From Pseudomonadota bacterium (GTDB lineage: Bacteria; Pseudomonadota; Gammaproteobacteria; Nitrosococcales; Methylophagaceae), in the NCBI GenBank assembly GCA_030576275.1, contig JALIBN010000024.1, forward strand, positions 62,001 through 126,000: 64,000 nt of DNA, read 5' to 3'. The position numbers and the translations under genes were made by a program. This document shows positions 23,133 to 32,333 of the stretch, in pieces; positions within the stretch are counted from its first letter, which is position 1, and every line of letters begins with the position of its first letter. The notes beneath the pieces are model-generated. The model was not told the DNA's origin, did not search any database, and saw only the letters and a list, made by a program, of their open reading frames with translations.

Positions 23133-25445
23133 TTGGCTCAGGCAACACGAGTGAACGATAAAGAAAAACGACGGGTAATGTCCAGTGCCGTTGGCTTTCG
23201 CTTACGCGAAGCGGCGCTTATTTTAGCGCTAGCATTAGCCGGTTATTTGTTACTGTCATTGTGGTCATATCAGCCGACTGACCCCGCATGGTCGACGACT
23301 GGCACTAATGATGCGATCTCAAATCGAGGTGGCATTGTGGGTTCATGGTTAGCCGATGCCTTGTTATATGGATTTGGTTTTCCGGCCTATTTATCGCCTT
23401 TAATGTTGGGATTTAGTGGCTGGCTATTATTTAGCTGGGGTAAAAGGGCAGATTCTGAAGGCGCTTTACACTTTTGGATTTTAAAAGCAGTCGGTTTAGT
23501 GATGGCGCTTTCCGCAGCGAGTGGCTTATCAACACTAAGTTTGACTGCCTACGCCAGTTTATTACCTCTAGGTGCTGGTGGCGTTTTAGGCGAAGTGGTA
23601 GGCAACGGATTTGTATCAATATTTGGTGCCTCTGGTACCAGCTTGTTACTGTTGGCGGTATTTTTAACCGGTGTGACGTTATATACGGGCCTGTCATGGT
23701 TGATGGTAATTGATCGATTGGGTGCTGTGGCGTTATTGATCATGACCCGTTGTGCGCGCTGGCTTCGTGAGTTCAAAGAAAAATTGGTCGTAAAAGAAAC
23801 CAAGCAACGCCGAGAAGTCACTTTTCGCGAAAAAAACGAAAAAATAAAATCACAACCGAAGGTACGTGTTGAGCCAGTAATAGAAGTTACCACACCGAGT
23901 AAACGTGAAGAAAAAGAACGCCAAGTTCCTTTGTTCGAAACGCCTGAAGAAGGCGGTAACAGTATGCCCGCATTGGCATTGCTTGATATGGCGACAGCGA
24001 GTGTCGGCGGCTATAGTGAGGAAGTTCTACAGGCTATGTCACGTCTGGTCGAACTTAAGTTGAAAGATTTTGGCGTTGAAGTACAAGTAGTAGAAGTGCA
24101 GCCTGGTCCTGTTGTTACACGTTTTGAATTGCAACCTGCTGCCGGTATTAAAGTCAGTCGAATTTCTGGCTTGGCAAAAGATTTGGCGCGTTCGTTATCA
24201 GTCAGTAGTGTCCGTGTTGTTGAGGTGATACCAGGTAAACCGGTCGTTGGCTTAGAAATTCCGAATGAACATCGAGATATAGTCCGACTACGTGAAATTT
24301 TAGGTTCAGAAAGTTACGAAAACAATAAATCAGTATTGATGATGGCGTTGGGTAAAGACATTGCAGGTCGTCCCGTATCTGTTGATCTAGAAAAAATGCC
24401 GCACTTATTGGTAGCTGGGACTACGGGTTCTGGGAAATCGGTTGCAGTAAACGCGATGATTTTAAGCCTGCTTTACAAGGCCACACCTGAGCAAGTTCGC
24501 CTGATCATGATTGATCCAAAAATGTTGGAATTATCCGTCTATGAAGATATTCCTCATTTATTAACCCCTGTTGTAACGGATATGAAAGAAGCCGCCAATG
24601 CTCTACGTTGGTGTGTTGCAGAAATGGAACGACGTTATCCTTTAATGGCTGCCATGGGCGTACGAAATATTACTGGCTTCAATAAAAAGGTTAAAGATGC
24701 GATAGATCGCGGTGAACCAATAATTGATCCTATGGTTGACTTAGTGGATGGTGAACCGCCGGAAACATTGGTGCCACTGCCCTTTATCGTGGTCATTATT
24801 GATGAGCTTGCCGATATGATGATGGTGGTTGGTAAACAAGTCGAAGAATTAATTGCCCGCTTGGCACAAAAAGCCCGCGCATCGGGTATTCATCTGATTT
24901 TAGCTACGCAACGACCATCTGTGGATGTTATTACAGGCCTGATTAAAGCCAATATTCCTACGCGAATGGCTTTTCAAGTATCGTCTCGGATTGATTCACG
25001 GACAATTTTGGACCAAATGGGTGCTGAGCAATTATTAGGGCAGGGTGATATGTTGTTCTTGCCACCAGGCACCAGCATACCTGAACGTGTACATGGTGCT
25101 TTTGTCGATGATCATGAAGTGCATCAAGTCGTTAACTTCTTGAAAAAATATGCCCAGCCTAACTATTTAGAAGAAATTACGCGCGGCATACCAGAGGATG
25201 ATGATGACAGTAGCAATCTGAGCGACCCTAGTGATGGTGAGCAAGACGCGCTATATGATCAAGCTGTGCAAATCGTAACAGAAAGCCAACGAGCGTCTAT
25301 TTCAGGCGTGCAACGCCGTTTAAAGATTGGTTATAACCGTGCGGCACGTATTGTTGAAGCAATGGAAGCCGCTGGCGTAGTATCATCTATGCAAGGTAAT
25401 GGTAGTCGTGAGGTATTGGCACCAAAACCGCGAGGAGATTATTAA
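23133..25445 (+). CDS. ftsK: DNA translocase FtsK
   Basis: 770 aa; [58 protein letters not shown]-terminal gamma domain [29 protein letters not shown]. Confidence 0.97.
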   Translation: MAQATRVNDKEKRRVMSSAVGFRLREAALILALALAGYLLLSLWSYQPTDPAWSTTGTNDAISNRGGIVGSWLADALLYGFGFPAYLSPLMLGFSGWLLFSWGKRADSEGALHFWILKAVGLVMALSAASGLSTLSLTAYASLLPLGAGGVLGEVVGNGFVSIFGASGTSLLLLAVFLTGVTLYTGLSWLMVIDRLGAVALLIMTRCARWLREFKEKLVVKETKQRREVTFREKNEKIKSQPKVRVEPVIEVTTPSKREEKERQVPLFETPEEGGNSMPALALLDMATASVGGYSEEVLQAMSRLVELKLKDFGVEVQVVEVQPGPVVTRFELQPAAGIKVSRISGLAKDLARSLSVSSVRVVEVIPGKPVVGLEIPNEHRDIVRLREILGSESYENNKSVLMMALGKDIAGRPVSVDLEKMPHLLVAGTTGSGKSVAVNAMILSLLYKATPEQVRLIMIDPKMLELSVYEDIPHLLTPVVTDMKEAANALRWCVAEMERRYPLMAAMGVRNITGFNKKVKDAIDRGEPIIDPMVDLVDGEPPETLVPLPFIVVIIDELADMMMVVGKQVEELIARLAQKARASGIHLILATQRPSVDVITGLIKANIPTRMAFQVSSRIDSRTILDQMGAEQLLGQGDMLFLPPGTSIPERVHGAFVDDHEVHQVVNFLKKYAQPNYLEEITRGIPEDDDDSSNLSDPSDGEQDALYDQAVQIVTESQRASISGVQRRLKIGYNRAARIVEAMEAAGVVSSMQGNGSREVLAPKPRGDY

Positions 25446-25619
25446 GCTGAACTTCTTTCAACTGATAACAGCAAGCTGAGTGATGTTGTGCAAGTTGTCT
25501 CTAGCTTTTACTTATTTAAAACAAATGTTGAGCAACGATTAACTGTAAATGGTGGTCGTAGTTCTACAGCGAGTCAGCGTGACTCGATGAAAAAATTGGA
25601 GTCTCGGTATGACAGGTAA
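25446..25619 (+). pseudogene. possible remnant of a methyl-accepting chemotaxis protein C-terminus
   Basis: 57-codon open frame starting right after, and in frame with, the ftsK stop: AELLSTDNSKLSDVVQVVSSFYLFKTNVEQRLTVNGGRSSTASQRDSMKKLESRYDR*; resembles an MCP tail (EL..L...L..VV..F.L). No upstream MCP sequence or clear start. Confidence 0.35.
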
Positions 25620-26250
25620 AAAACTTCTGCAATATGGTATTGTTGTTTTGACAATGCTGTTGTCATTTACGCTGTCGGCAGCAGATTCAGCATCAGCAAA
25701 ATTAAATACTTTTGTGAATAAAGTGGTGACATATAAAGCGAACTTCCAACAGACAGTACTAGATCCACAAGGTAATGTTATGGAAAAAGCGCAAGGCGTA
25801 TTTGTACTGGAGCGCCCAGGGAAATTCCGTTGGGATTATCAAGAGCCTTTCCCTCAACATATCGTTGCCGATGGCCAACGTATTTGGTTTTATGATGTTG
25901 ATCTTGAACAAGTAACCGTAAAATCACAACAGGAAGCATTAACCGATACTCCAGCGACCTTATTGTCTGGAAATTCGCTACCGACAGATAAGTATATAGT
26001 TACTGACGTACCTTCTGAAGATGGCATGTTGTGGGTTGAACTAACGCCTAAAAATGTCGACTCTAGCTTTCAAACAATTGCATTGGCCTTTGATCAATAC
26101 GGCTTACGTACAATGATTATGAAAGATAGCTTTGATCAACGTACTAGATTGGTTTTTAGCCAAGCTCAAGAAAATCCTGTACTCACCAAAGATACTTTCG
26201 TCTTCACGCCCGCTCCAGGAGTGGACGTAGTAGGTGATACTGGCTTGTGA
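25609..26250 (+). CDS. lolA: outer membrane lipoprotein carrier protein LolA
   Basis: Signal peptide, then YKANFQQTVLDPQGNVMEKAQGVFVLERPGKFRWDYQEPFPQHIVADGQRIWFYDVDLEQVTV. Confidence 0.95.
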   Translation: MTGKKLLQYGIVVLTMLLSFTLSAADSASAKLNTFVNKVVTYKANFQQTVLDPQGNVMEKAQGVFVLERPGKFRWDYQEPFPQHIVADGQRIWFYDVDLEQVTVKSQQEALTDTPATLLSGNSLPTDKYIVTDVPSEDGMLWVELTPKNVDSSFQTIALAFDQYGLRTMIMKDSFDQRTRLVFSQAQENPVLTKDTFVFTPAPGVDVVGDTGL

Positions 26251-27572
26251 GTTTGTTTGGCAATATTGATGATCTAGCAGGTAGACCACTCGCTGATAGA
26301 ATGCGCCCCAAAACACTGGATGGTTATATCGGGCAGCATCATTTGCTGGGAGAAGGAAAGCCATTACGACAGGCAATCGCTTCTGGTCATCCACATTCGA
26401 TGATTTTTTGGGGACCACCGGGAACAGGTAAAACAACCTTAGGTAAATTGATCGCTGGTTATTGTGATATGGAATTTATTACGATTTCAGCGGTGTTGGC
26501 AGGCGTCAAAGAAGTGCGTGCCGCCGTCGCGCGAGCGCAACAACTACAACAAGAACAAGGTCGCCGTACTCTATTATTCGTGGATGAAGTACATCGTTTT
26601 AATAAGTCACAACAAGATGCATTCCTGCCTTATGTTGAAGATGGCACCTTTACGTTTATTGGCGCTACGACTGAAAATCCGTCTTTTGAATTAAATAATG
26701 CCCTGTTATCGCGAGCGCGAGTCTATGTGCTTAAATCTCTGGAAGCGACAGATTTACGGGAAATTATTGATCGTGCTTTGAATGATGGCGAAGTGGGATT
26801 AGCTGATCGCGGCATAGCATTTCCCGATGCCTTACGAGACACCCTATCAGAGGCCGCAGACGGTGATGGTCGACGTGTACTTAACTTGTTGGAAATAGTC
26901 GTTGATTTAGCCGATAGCAAAGGTCAAACGAGTGTTGATGAAGACGATTTAGCCGAAGTCTTAACCGGCACATTACGTCGTTTTGATAAAGGTGGTGAAG
27001 CATTTTATGACCAGATCTCCGCCTTACATAAATCAGTTAGAGGTTCATCACCTGATGCTGCATTATATTGGCTTTGCCGGATGCTCGATGGTGGCTGTGA
27101 TCCGGTTTATTTAATGCGACGTATTGTGCGTATGGCGAGTGAAGATATTGGTAACGCTGATCCACGAGGTTTACGCATCGCATTGGATGCATGGGACAGT
27201 TTTGATAAATTAGGCCGGCCTGAAGGCGAACTCGCTATTGCACAAGCTGTAATGTATTTGGCAAGCGCACCGAAAAGTAATGCGGTTTATATGGCATTTA
27301 ATGCCGCTATGCAAGATGTACGTAGCCAAGGTTCTTTGGAAGTACCGTTACATTTACGGAATGCGCCAACAAAGTTAATGAAAGAACTTGGCTATAAAAA
27401 AGACTATCGTTATGCCCACGACGAACCTGATGCCTATGCGGCGGGGGAAAATTACTTCCCAGATAACATGGCGCCAAGAAATTATTATCAGCCAGTTAAT
27501 CGCGGCTTAGAAATTAAGATCTCTGAAAAATTAGCACGCCTGAAAATGCTAGATCAACAGGCGAATAAATAA
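26247..27572 (+). CDS. rarA: replication-associated recombination protein RarA (MgsA)
   Basis: GTG start overlapping the lolA stop; PLADRMRPKTLDGYIGQHHLLGEGKPL, FWGPPGTGKTTLGKLIA, FVDEVHRFNKSQQDAFLP. Confidence 0.96.
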   Translation: MSLFGNIDDLAGRPLADRMRPKTLDGYIGQHHLLGEGKPLRQAIASGHPHSMIFWGPPGTGKTTLGKLIAGYCDMEFITISAVLAGVKEVRAAVARAQQLQQEQGRRTLLFVDEVHRFNKSQQDAFLPYVEDGTFTFIGATTENPSFELNNALLSRARVYVLKSLEATDLREIIDRALNDGEVGLADRGIAFPDALRDTLSEAADGDGRRVLNLLEIVVDLADSKGQTSVDEDDLAEVLTGTLRRFDKGGEAFYDQISALHKSVRGSSPDAALYWLCRMLDGGCDPVYLMRRIVRMASEDIGNADPRGLRIALDAWDSFDKLGRPEGELAIAQAVMYLASAPKSNAVYMAFNAAMQDVRSQGSLEVPLHLRNAPTKLMKELGYKKDYRYAHDEPDAYAAGENYFPDNMAPRNYYQPVNRGLEIKISEKLARLKMLDQQANK

Positions 27573-27591
27573 ACAAGACAAGCTAGCGTAT

Positions 27592-28644
27592 TTACCAACC
27601 AATCAGATAGCGACTGTTGTGCTTTAAAACAGCTTTGATTGAGTAAGCGATAAGTAAACTAATTACCACTGTCACGATTATTACTCCAAACCATATTAAA
27701 ATATCGGGCGCATTGGGAAATAATGTAAACGGACGATATTGATGGATTATATGCAATATCCAAGTATGTAAAAAGTAGATTGCAAAGCTCGATGAAGCCA
27801 AAAGTTTTATTCCCGGTATGGTTTTGTTTTCATAGCGATGAAGCAACGAAATGAAAAAGAAACACAGGGCTATTTTTTGGAAAATATTTATATCTAAACC
27901 ACCATAAGAAAAGATGTCTGCCTTTGATAGCGCGCCTCTAGAATCAAAATACATTGACTGCAAAACGGCTAAAGCGATCACGATGAAACCAAAAAAAAGC
28001 GTCTTACCTTTAAGAAAAAGTTCGAATTGTTCACGGTTTATCGAGCAGTTAATGCCTATTAAATACACTGGAATATAATAGATAACCGAATGGATCGGCG
28101 ACATGTTTAAGATTGGCCGATGTACAAAAAATGCCGAAAATAGTAATAAAATAACCATGAGCGTTAATCTCACAGCTAAGGATAACTTGATATATGCAAT
28201 GAATATCGGTGAGATTAAAAACATAATCATGATAAAGGGAATGTACCAGTAGGCGTACATAATCCGTCCCGTCCATAGATAGCTAACATACAACTGAATA
28301 TAATCCATCCATGATGTAACATCAGTAGAGATCAATCGATCGAGAAAGGGAAATGGTGTTGATGACAGTGCGAAATAGATAAAGCCTAAAGTCGATAGGA
28401 GGAGATAAGGAACCAATACATTATTAGTTTTTTTTGACATAAAGATTTTCATATCAAAATCTTTATGGAAAATATGGTGGAAGAAAAATCCTGAAATAAA
28501 TACGAATAAAGCCGTACCGCTATAAACGATATTAGTCAGCACTTTTTCGCTGAAAGTATCTATCGGCCAAGTGCCAAAGGAATGGCCAGCGACAATAAAT
28601 AAAATGGCAACGCCTCTAAAATAATCAAATGATACTAACCGCAT
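27592..28644 (-). CDS. acyltransferase 3 family membrane protein
   Basis: RLVSFDYFRGVAILFIVAGHSFG N-terminus plus about 10 TM segments, typical of PF01757. Confidence 0.88.
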   Translation of the reverse strand: MRLVSFDYFRGVAILFIVAGHSFGTWPIDTFSEKVLTNIVYSGTALFVFISGFFFHHIFHKDFDMKIFMSKKTNNVLVPYLLLSTLGFIYFALSSTPFPFLDRLISTDVTSWMDYIQLYVSYLWTGRIMYAYWYIPFIMIMFLISPIFIAYIKLSLAVRLTLMVILLLFSAFFVHRPILNMSPIHSVIYYIPVYLIGINCSINREQFELFLKGKTLFFGFIVIALAVLQSMYFDSRGALSKADIFSYGGLDINIFQKIALCFFFISLLHRYENKTIPGIKLLASSSFAIYFLHTWILHIIHQYRPFTLFPNAPDILIWFGVIIVTVVISLLIAYSIKAVLKHNSRYLIGW

Positions 28645-28990
28645 CGAGTTTAACCTTACTGAAAGCTAGAATGGTATCAACAGACTAAGGCTTTAGTTTT
28701 ATGTCATGTCGATATGAAATATGATGAATATATTGATTGGTTTAGTATGAAGTAAGCAAGAGATAAATAATGAACAAAGCCAGATGACCTTGTGAGGCGA
28801 TGTCCTTATCACCAGAACATGTTAACTATCATTGCTGGTGGTGGGTTTATAAGCAAAAGCGAAGGCTTACTTTTTTAGACAATTACATCGAAATATTAAG
28901 GCGTAATTAACATCTAAATATTTCAGCGGGAATAGTTTCATCCCACTGAGATATTTATCTGATTAAATGTATTGCGTAGCTTCAATTGAG

Positions 28991-29248
28991 CTATGCTTTC
29001 TTAATAATGCTAATGACATATAACAACATAATAGCACCCACCGTAGCTGTAACTATTGCACCTAGTAAGCCGCCAGCATTGGCATTGAAACCCAGTAAAT
29101 TGAATACAAAACCACCCAACACGGCACCAACAACGCCAACAATAATATTACCTACGATTCCGAATCTTTTGCTGTTCATTATTTTACCGGCTAACCAACC
29201 TGCTAGGCCGCCAATAGCTAAAAATATTATCAAGCTAGTTATAGTCAT
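28991..29248 (-). CDS. GlsB/YeaQ/YmgE family stress response membrane protein
   Basis: MTITSLIIFLAIGGLAGWLAGKIMNSKRFGIVGNIIVGVVGAVLGGFVFNLLG. Confidence 0.92.
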   Translation of the reverse strand: MTITSLIIFLAIGGLAGWLAGKIMNSKRFGIVGNIIVGVVGAVLGGFVFNLLGFNANAGGLLGAIVTATVGAIMLLYVISIIKKA

Positions 29249-29261
29249 GATGTCTCCAGTT

Positions 29262-29450
29262 TTAATTTTTAAAAAGATATAAGCCAACGATAAAACTGGC
29301 CGCACCACTGATATATAGGGTCATTACCTTATCTGTATCTGAACCTGTTACAGCTTGTGTTAGTTGCGAGCCGATAGAGTCAGATAATTGATAGCCCCAT
29401 AATGCTAAGCCAGCACCGACAACCAATAGAATAATTCCGATAATTTTCAT
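29262..29450 (-). CDS. DUF3185 family small membrane protein
   Basis: MKIIGIILLVVGAGLALWGYQLSDSIGSQLTQAVTGSDTDKVMTLYISGAA. Confidence 0.85.
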   Translation of the reverse strand: MKIIGIILLVVGAGLALWGYQLSDSIGSQLTQAVTGSDTDKVMTLYISGAASFIVGLYLFKN

Positions 29451-29743
29451 TGTGATTCCTGAGCCCAGAGCATCTGCGGCTCCAAATTAGTTGAAAGAGA
29501 TAGGAGTGTGTATATTATATAAAATAGAACTACTAGGGTTCAATGTTGGCGAGGTGCCGCCTAGCTCCATTTTAATTTGGTTTAAGCTCCATCGATTTTT
29601 TGACCAACCTTATAGTGCATTAATCGATCAATAATCAATCATAACTGAAAGCATAAATGCTTGTTATTTACTTTCCCAAGCATCAGAGAGTGAGGCACTA
29701 TTGAGGCCTTATTCAATTTTTTGTCTAGAAGTAATAAGATATT

Positions 29744-30067
29744 TTATTGAAGAAAATTATCTTCCATAATACGAATTACTTTTGCTACCGTCATTTTGTT
29801 CAAATCTTGCTCAGATGTGGATTCAATGTCTCCCTCTTTGTTACCGAAGGCAATATCGACAATATCCGGTTTATCATCATGTAGTAGGAACACTATTTTT
29901 TTATTCAAGCGAAGACAATCAAGCGTTACCGCATTGGCTTTAATGCCTTGTTTACGTAATGCTTGATCCATTATACCTAGCATTGTGTCGACATCTTTGT
30001 ATCGAGCATCGAACACATCATTTGCCTCAGCGATAGTTTCAGATAGTTTTTTTAGTGTAGTGTTCAT
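29744..30067 (-). CDS. hypothetical protein
   Basis: 107 aa intact ORF with coding-like composition; no family recognised. Confidence 0.7.
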   Translation of the reverse strand: MNTTLKKLSETIAEANDVFDARYKDVDTMLGIMDQALRKQGIKANAVTLDCLRLNKKIVFLLHDDKPDIVDIAFGNKEGDIESTSEQDLNKMTVAKVIRIMEDNFLQ

Positions 30068-30108
30068 TTATGACTCTAATGTTAGTGACAACACTCACTA
30101 TAATAGAC

Positions 30109-30426
30109 CTAACGATGTAATCCATACCTGCTCAGTGAAAGCTTGAATGATTTAAAGACGATTCCCTCTGCCTCAAGTAATGCTTTTTGTTTTTGATATT
30201 GCTGTCCATCGACTGGGAATGACAGCTCACCTTTGGCATTAACAACGCGATGCCATGGTAAGACGCTATCTTCGGGCAACTTTTTTAGCGTAGCACCCAC
30301 ATAGCGAGCATGACTTGGATGGCCAGCAATTTTGGCAATTTGACCATAGCTCGCAACGCTTCCTTTTGGAATTGATGCGACTATTTGCCAAATTATTTCA
30401 TTTATCGCAAGTTTATCTATCGGCAT
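30109..30426 (-). CDS. alkyltransferase-like (ATL) / MGMT-family DNA repair protein
   Basis: SIPKGSVASYGQIAKIAGHPSHARYVGATLKKL...LPWHRVVNAKGELSFP; active-site Cys of PCHRV replaced by Trp (PWHRV). Confidence 0.92.
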   Translation of the reverse strand: MPIDKLAINEIIWQIVASIPKGSVASYGQIAKIAGHPSHARYVGATLKKLPEDSVLPWHRVVNAKGELSFPVDGQQYQKQKALLEAEGIVFKSFKLSLSRYGLHR

Positions 30427-30510
30427 TGGGTTTTAGTTACGCTTTATGATCGTATAAGGCTCGGAGATATGCTGCATCCTGCCTAGTGGGTAGTTGATTG
30501 GGCTAGCATG

Positions 30511-30852
30511 TTAATTCAATCTCTCAGCCCAATTGCCATTATGGTCGCGTTCACAGTTTTGTTCTGTGTCATATACAATGTGATCGCTTACATTTTTTAC
30601 ATTGACACTTATACCGGCAAGTTTTATCTGAATGAGAGATTCAAGGTCTTTTCTAATGCCTTTTGATATAAAGTCTGACATATTTTCATTAGTATCGAAA
30701 ATACACACTACCTTTAAACTTTTAGGGAAATTTGAATAAATCACCAAGTGAGTAAGCCATTGAAAGCCGTCAATTTCCTTTAACGCCATTTCACATACAT
30801 CAATGAGTACCCGTCGAATTTGATTATCTATTTTCTTATCGGTTTTACGCAT
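30511..30852 (-). CDS. conserved hypothetical protein
   Basis: 113 aa: MRKTDKKIDNQIRRVLIDVCEMALKEIDGFQWLTHLVIYSNFPKSLKVVCIFDTNENM...; recalled as a widespread uncharacterised family. Confidence 0.75.
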   Translation of the reverse strand: MRKTDKKIDNQIRRVLIDVCEMALKEIDGFQWLTHLVIYSNFPKSLKVVCIFDTNENMSDFISKGIRKDLESLIQIKLAGISVNVKNVSDHIVYDTEQNCERDHNGNWAERLN

Positions 30853-30940
30853 TATTTATTTGTGGCCTAAGGTTTGCGTCGAACCAACAATGGAAGCGTC
30901 GCTAATGAGCGGGGGCTGCAAGGTTGTGTTACGGAGGATT

Positions 30941-31327
30941 TTATAGCGTCTGCCGATGGACCCGCCGATGCAATAAGCCGCCGAACCAAGCGCACAAAAA
31001 CGATGTGATGCACAACCCAATGTAATACCAAGTGGGGCCGAAGAACTGCATGTGTATAACTACAATTGCTGAAAACGAGGCGAATATGAACTGGATAACA
31101 CCAAGGGTGAGAGCGTGTGCTATTGGTCGAGAAGGAGCGAAGCTCGCGGCAATGTAGCCACCTAGAACCATATATGCTGACCTATAAATAAGTGCTGCTA
31201 CTGGACTCCCGTCCGAAAAAACACCTAAGATACGGACTAACTTGTTAGTGCCGAACGAAAGAATGAATACCGCGGCTAAACCCAAGAGCACGGCTATAAG
31301 GCTTTGGAGAGTTGTTCGTAGAGACAT
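30941..31327 (-). CDS. hypothetical membrane protein
   Basis: 128 aa with four hydrophobic segments; no family recognised. Confidence 0.65.
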   Translation of the reverse strand: MSLRTTLQSLIAVLLGLAAVFILSFGTNKLVRILGVFSDGSPVAALIYRSAYMVLGGYIAASFAPSRPIAHALTLGVIQFIFASFSAIVVIHMQFFGPTWYYIGLCITSFLCAWFGGLLHRRVHRQTL

Positions 31328-31559
31328 AGCCCGACAACTATCATCACGCCACGTTATCTAATACGCATTGTAGGCGAAGCAATGAACAGATTCAACATAA
31401 CTATTTGTTAACATTGAGAATATTTCCTTATAACATCTATATATATACGGACGATAATTCCTCGTAATTCAATAACTAAGTGTCAAGCTAGAAATTATCC
31501 CCATCACCAATCTAAAATGAACTATACCTTAAATTACTCGATGATAAGTTGTTAAAACA

Positions 31560-32333
31560 TCACGTTGATAAGTTAATGTAAACATCATAACGGGTGTTTT
31601 TACTTTCAAGGCTGGTGGTGGGTTTTTGGTTGCCTACAAATGGCGCTGATTTAGGGCGTTTAACGACAACTCTTTTCAGCGCGGTTTTTCGGGCAGTAGT
31701 GAGTAGTTGCTCACTATCGGTGTCTTGCCCTGCAAGTTGATGCAATAAACGCATGTCTTTTTTGACTAGGGCTGATTTATCTCGGCTGGGATACATCGGA
31801 TCCATATAGATTACATCTGGATAAAGCGCTTGAACAAGGGTATTTAGGTAGGCTGTGGCATCATGATTAATTAATGACATGCGAGTAATCACTTCGGCGA
31901 TATCTGAGTTATGTCTTGCCCGCTGTAATGCATCGTCAAGTAAGGTGGCTATCAGTGGATTCCGCTCAATCAAGGTGACTTTGCAGCCTAAATTAGCTAA
32001 CACAAAGGCATCTCGGCCAAAGCCAGCGGTGGCATCAATAACGTTAGGATTTGCAGCTTTTTTTAGGCCAATAGCTTTAGCGAGAGGTTGACCTCGACCA
32101 CCGCCAAATTGTCTGCGGTGGGCATTTTTGCCTTCTTCAAAATCAATCAAAATAGGATTGCCCAGTTCGGGAGCACGAATTTCAATGTGATGCGGTGTCA
32201 GTACAAGTTGAATTTGTTGTGGATTGAGCCCGGAGAAAGGCAGGCTTAATTTATTAGCCAACGCTTCCGCCGCAGAGATCCGCTCATTTGAATTAGTACT
32301 GACTGAGAAAGGTGATTCAATATCCAAATTCAT
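31560..32333 (-). CDS. rsmJ: 16S rRNA (guanine(1516)-N(2))-methyltransferase RsmJ
   Basis: GQPLAKAIGLKKAANPNVIDATAGFGRDAFVLANLGCKVTLIERNP, YMDPMYPSRDKSALVKKDMRLLHQLAG. Confidence 0.93.
   Translation of the reverse strand: MNLDIESPFSVSTNSNERISAAEALANKLSLPFSGLNPQQIQLVLTPHHIEIRAPELGNPILIDFEEGKNAHRRQFGGGRGQPLAKAIGLKKAANPNVIDATAGFGRDAFVLANLGCKVTLIERNPLIATLLDDALQRARHNSDIAEVITRMSLINHDATAYLNTLVQALYPDVIYMDPMYPSRDKSALVKKDMRLLHQLAGQDTDSEQLLTTARKTALKRVVVKRPKSAPFVGNQKPTTSLESKNTRYDVYINLST

Noticed and set aside
31234-31256. ACTAACTTGTTAGT inverted repeat
   Set aside because: Short, AT-rich, inside a coding frame; likely chance.
30860-31380. Integron cassette / attC site around the orphan membrane gene
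   Set aside because: Looked for paired RYYYAAC and GTTRRRY core sites with intervening stem; no convincing pair on either strand.
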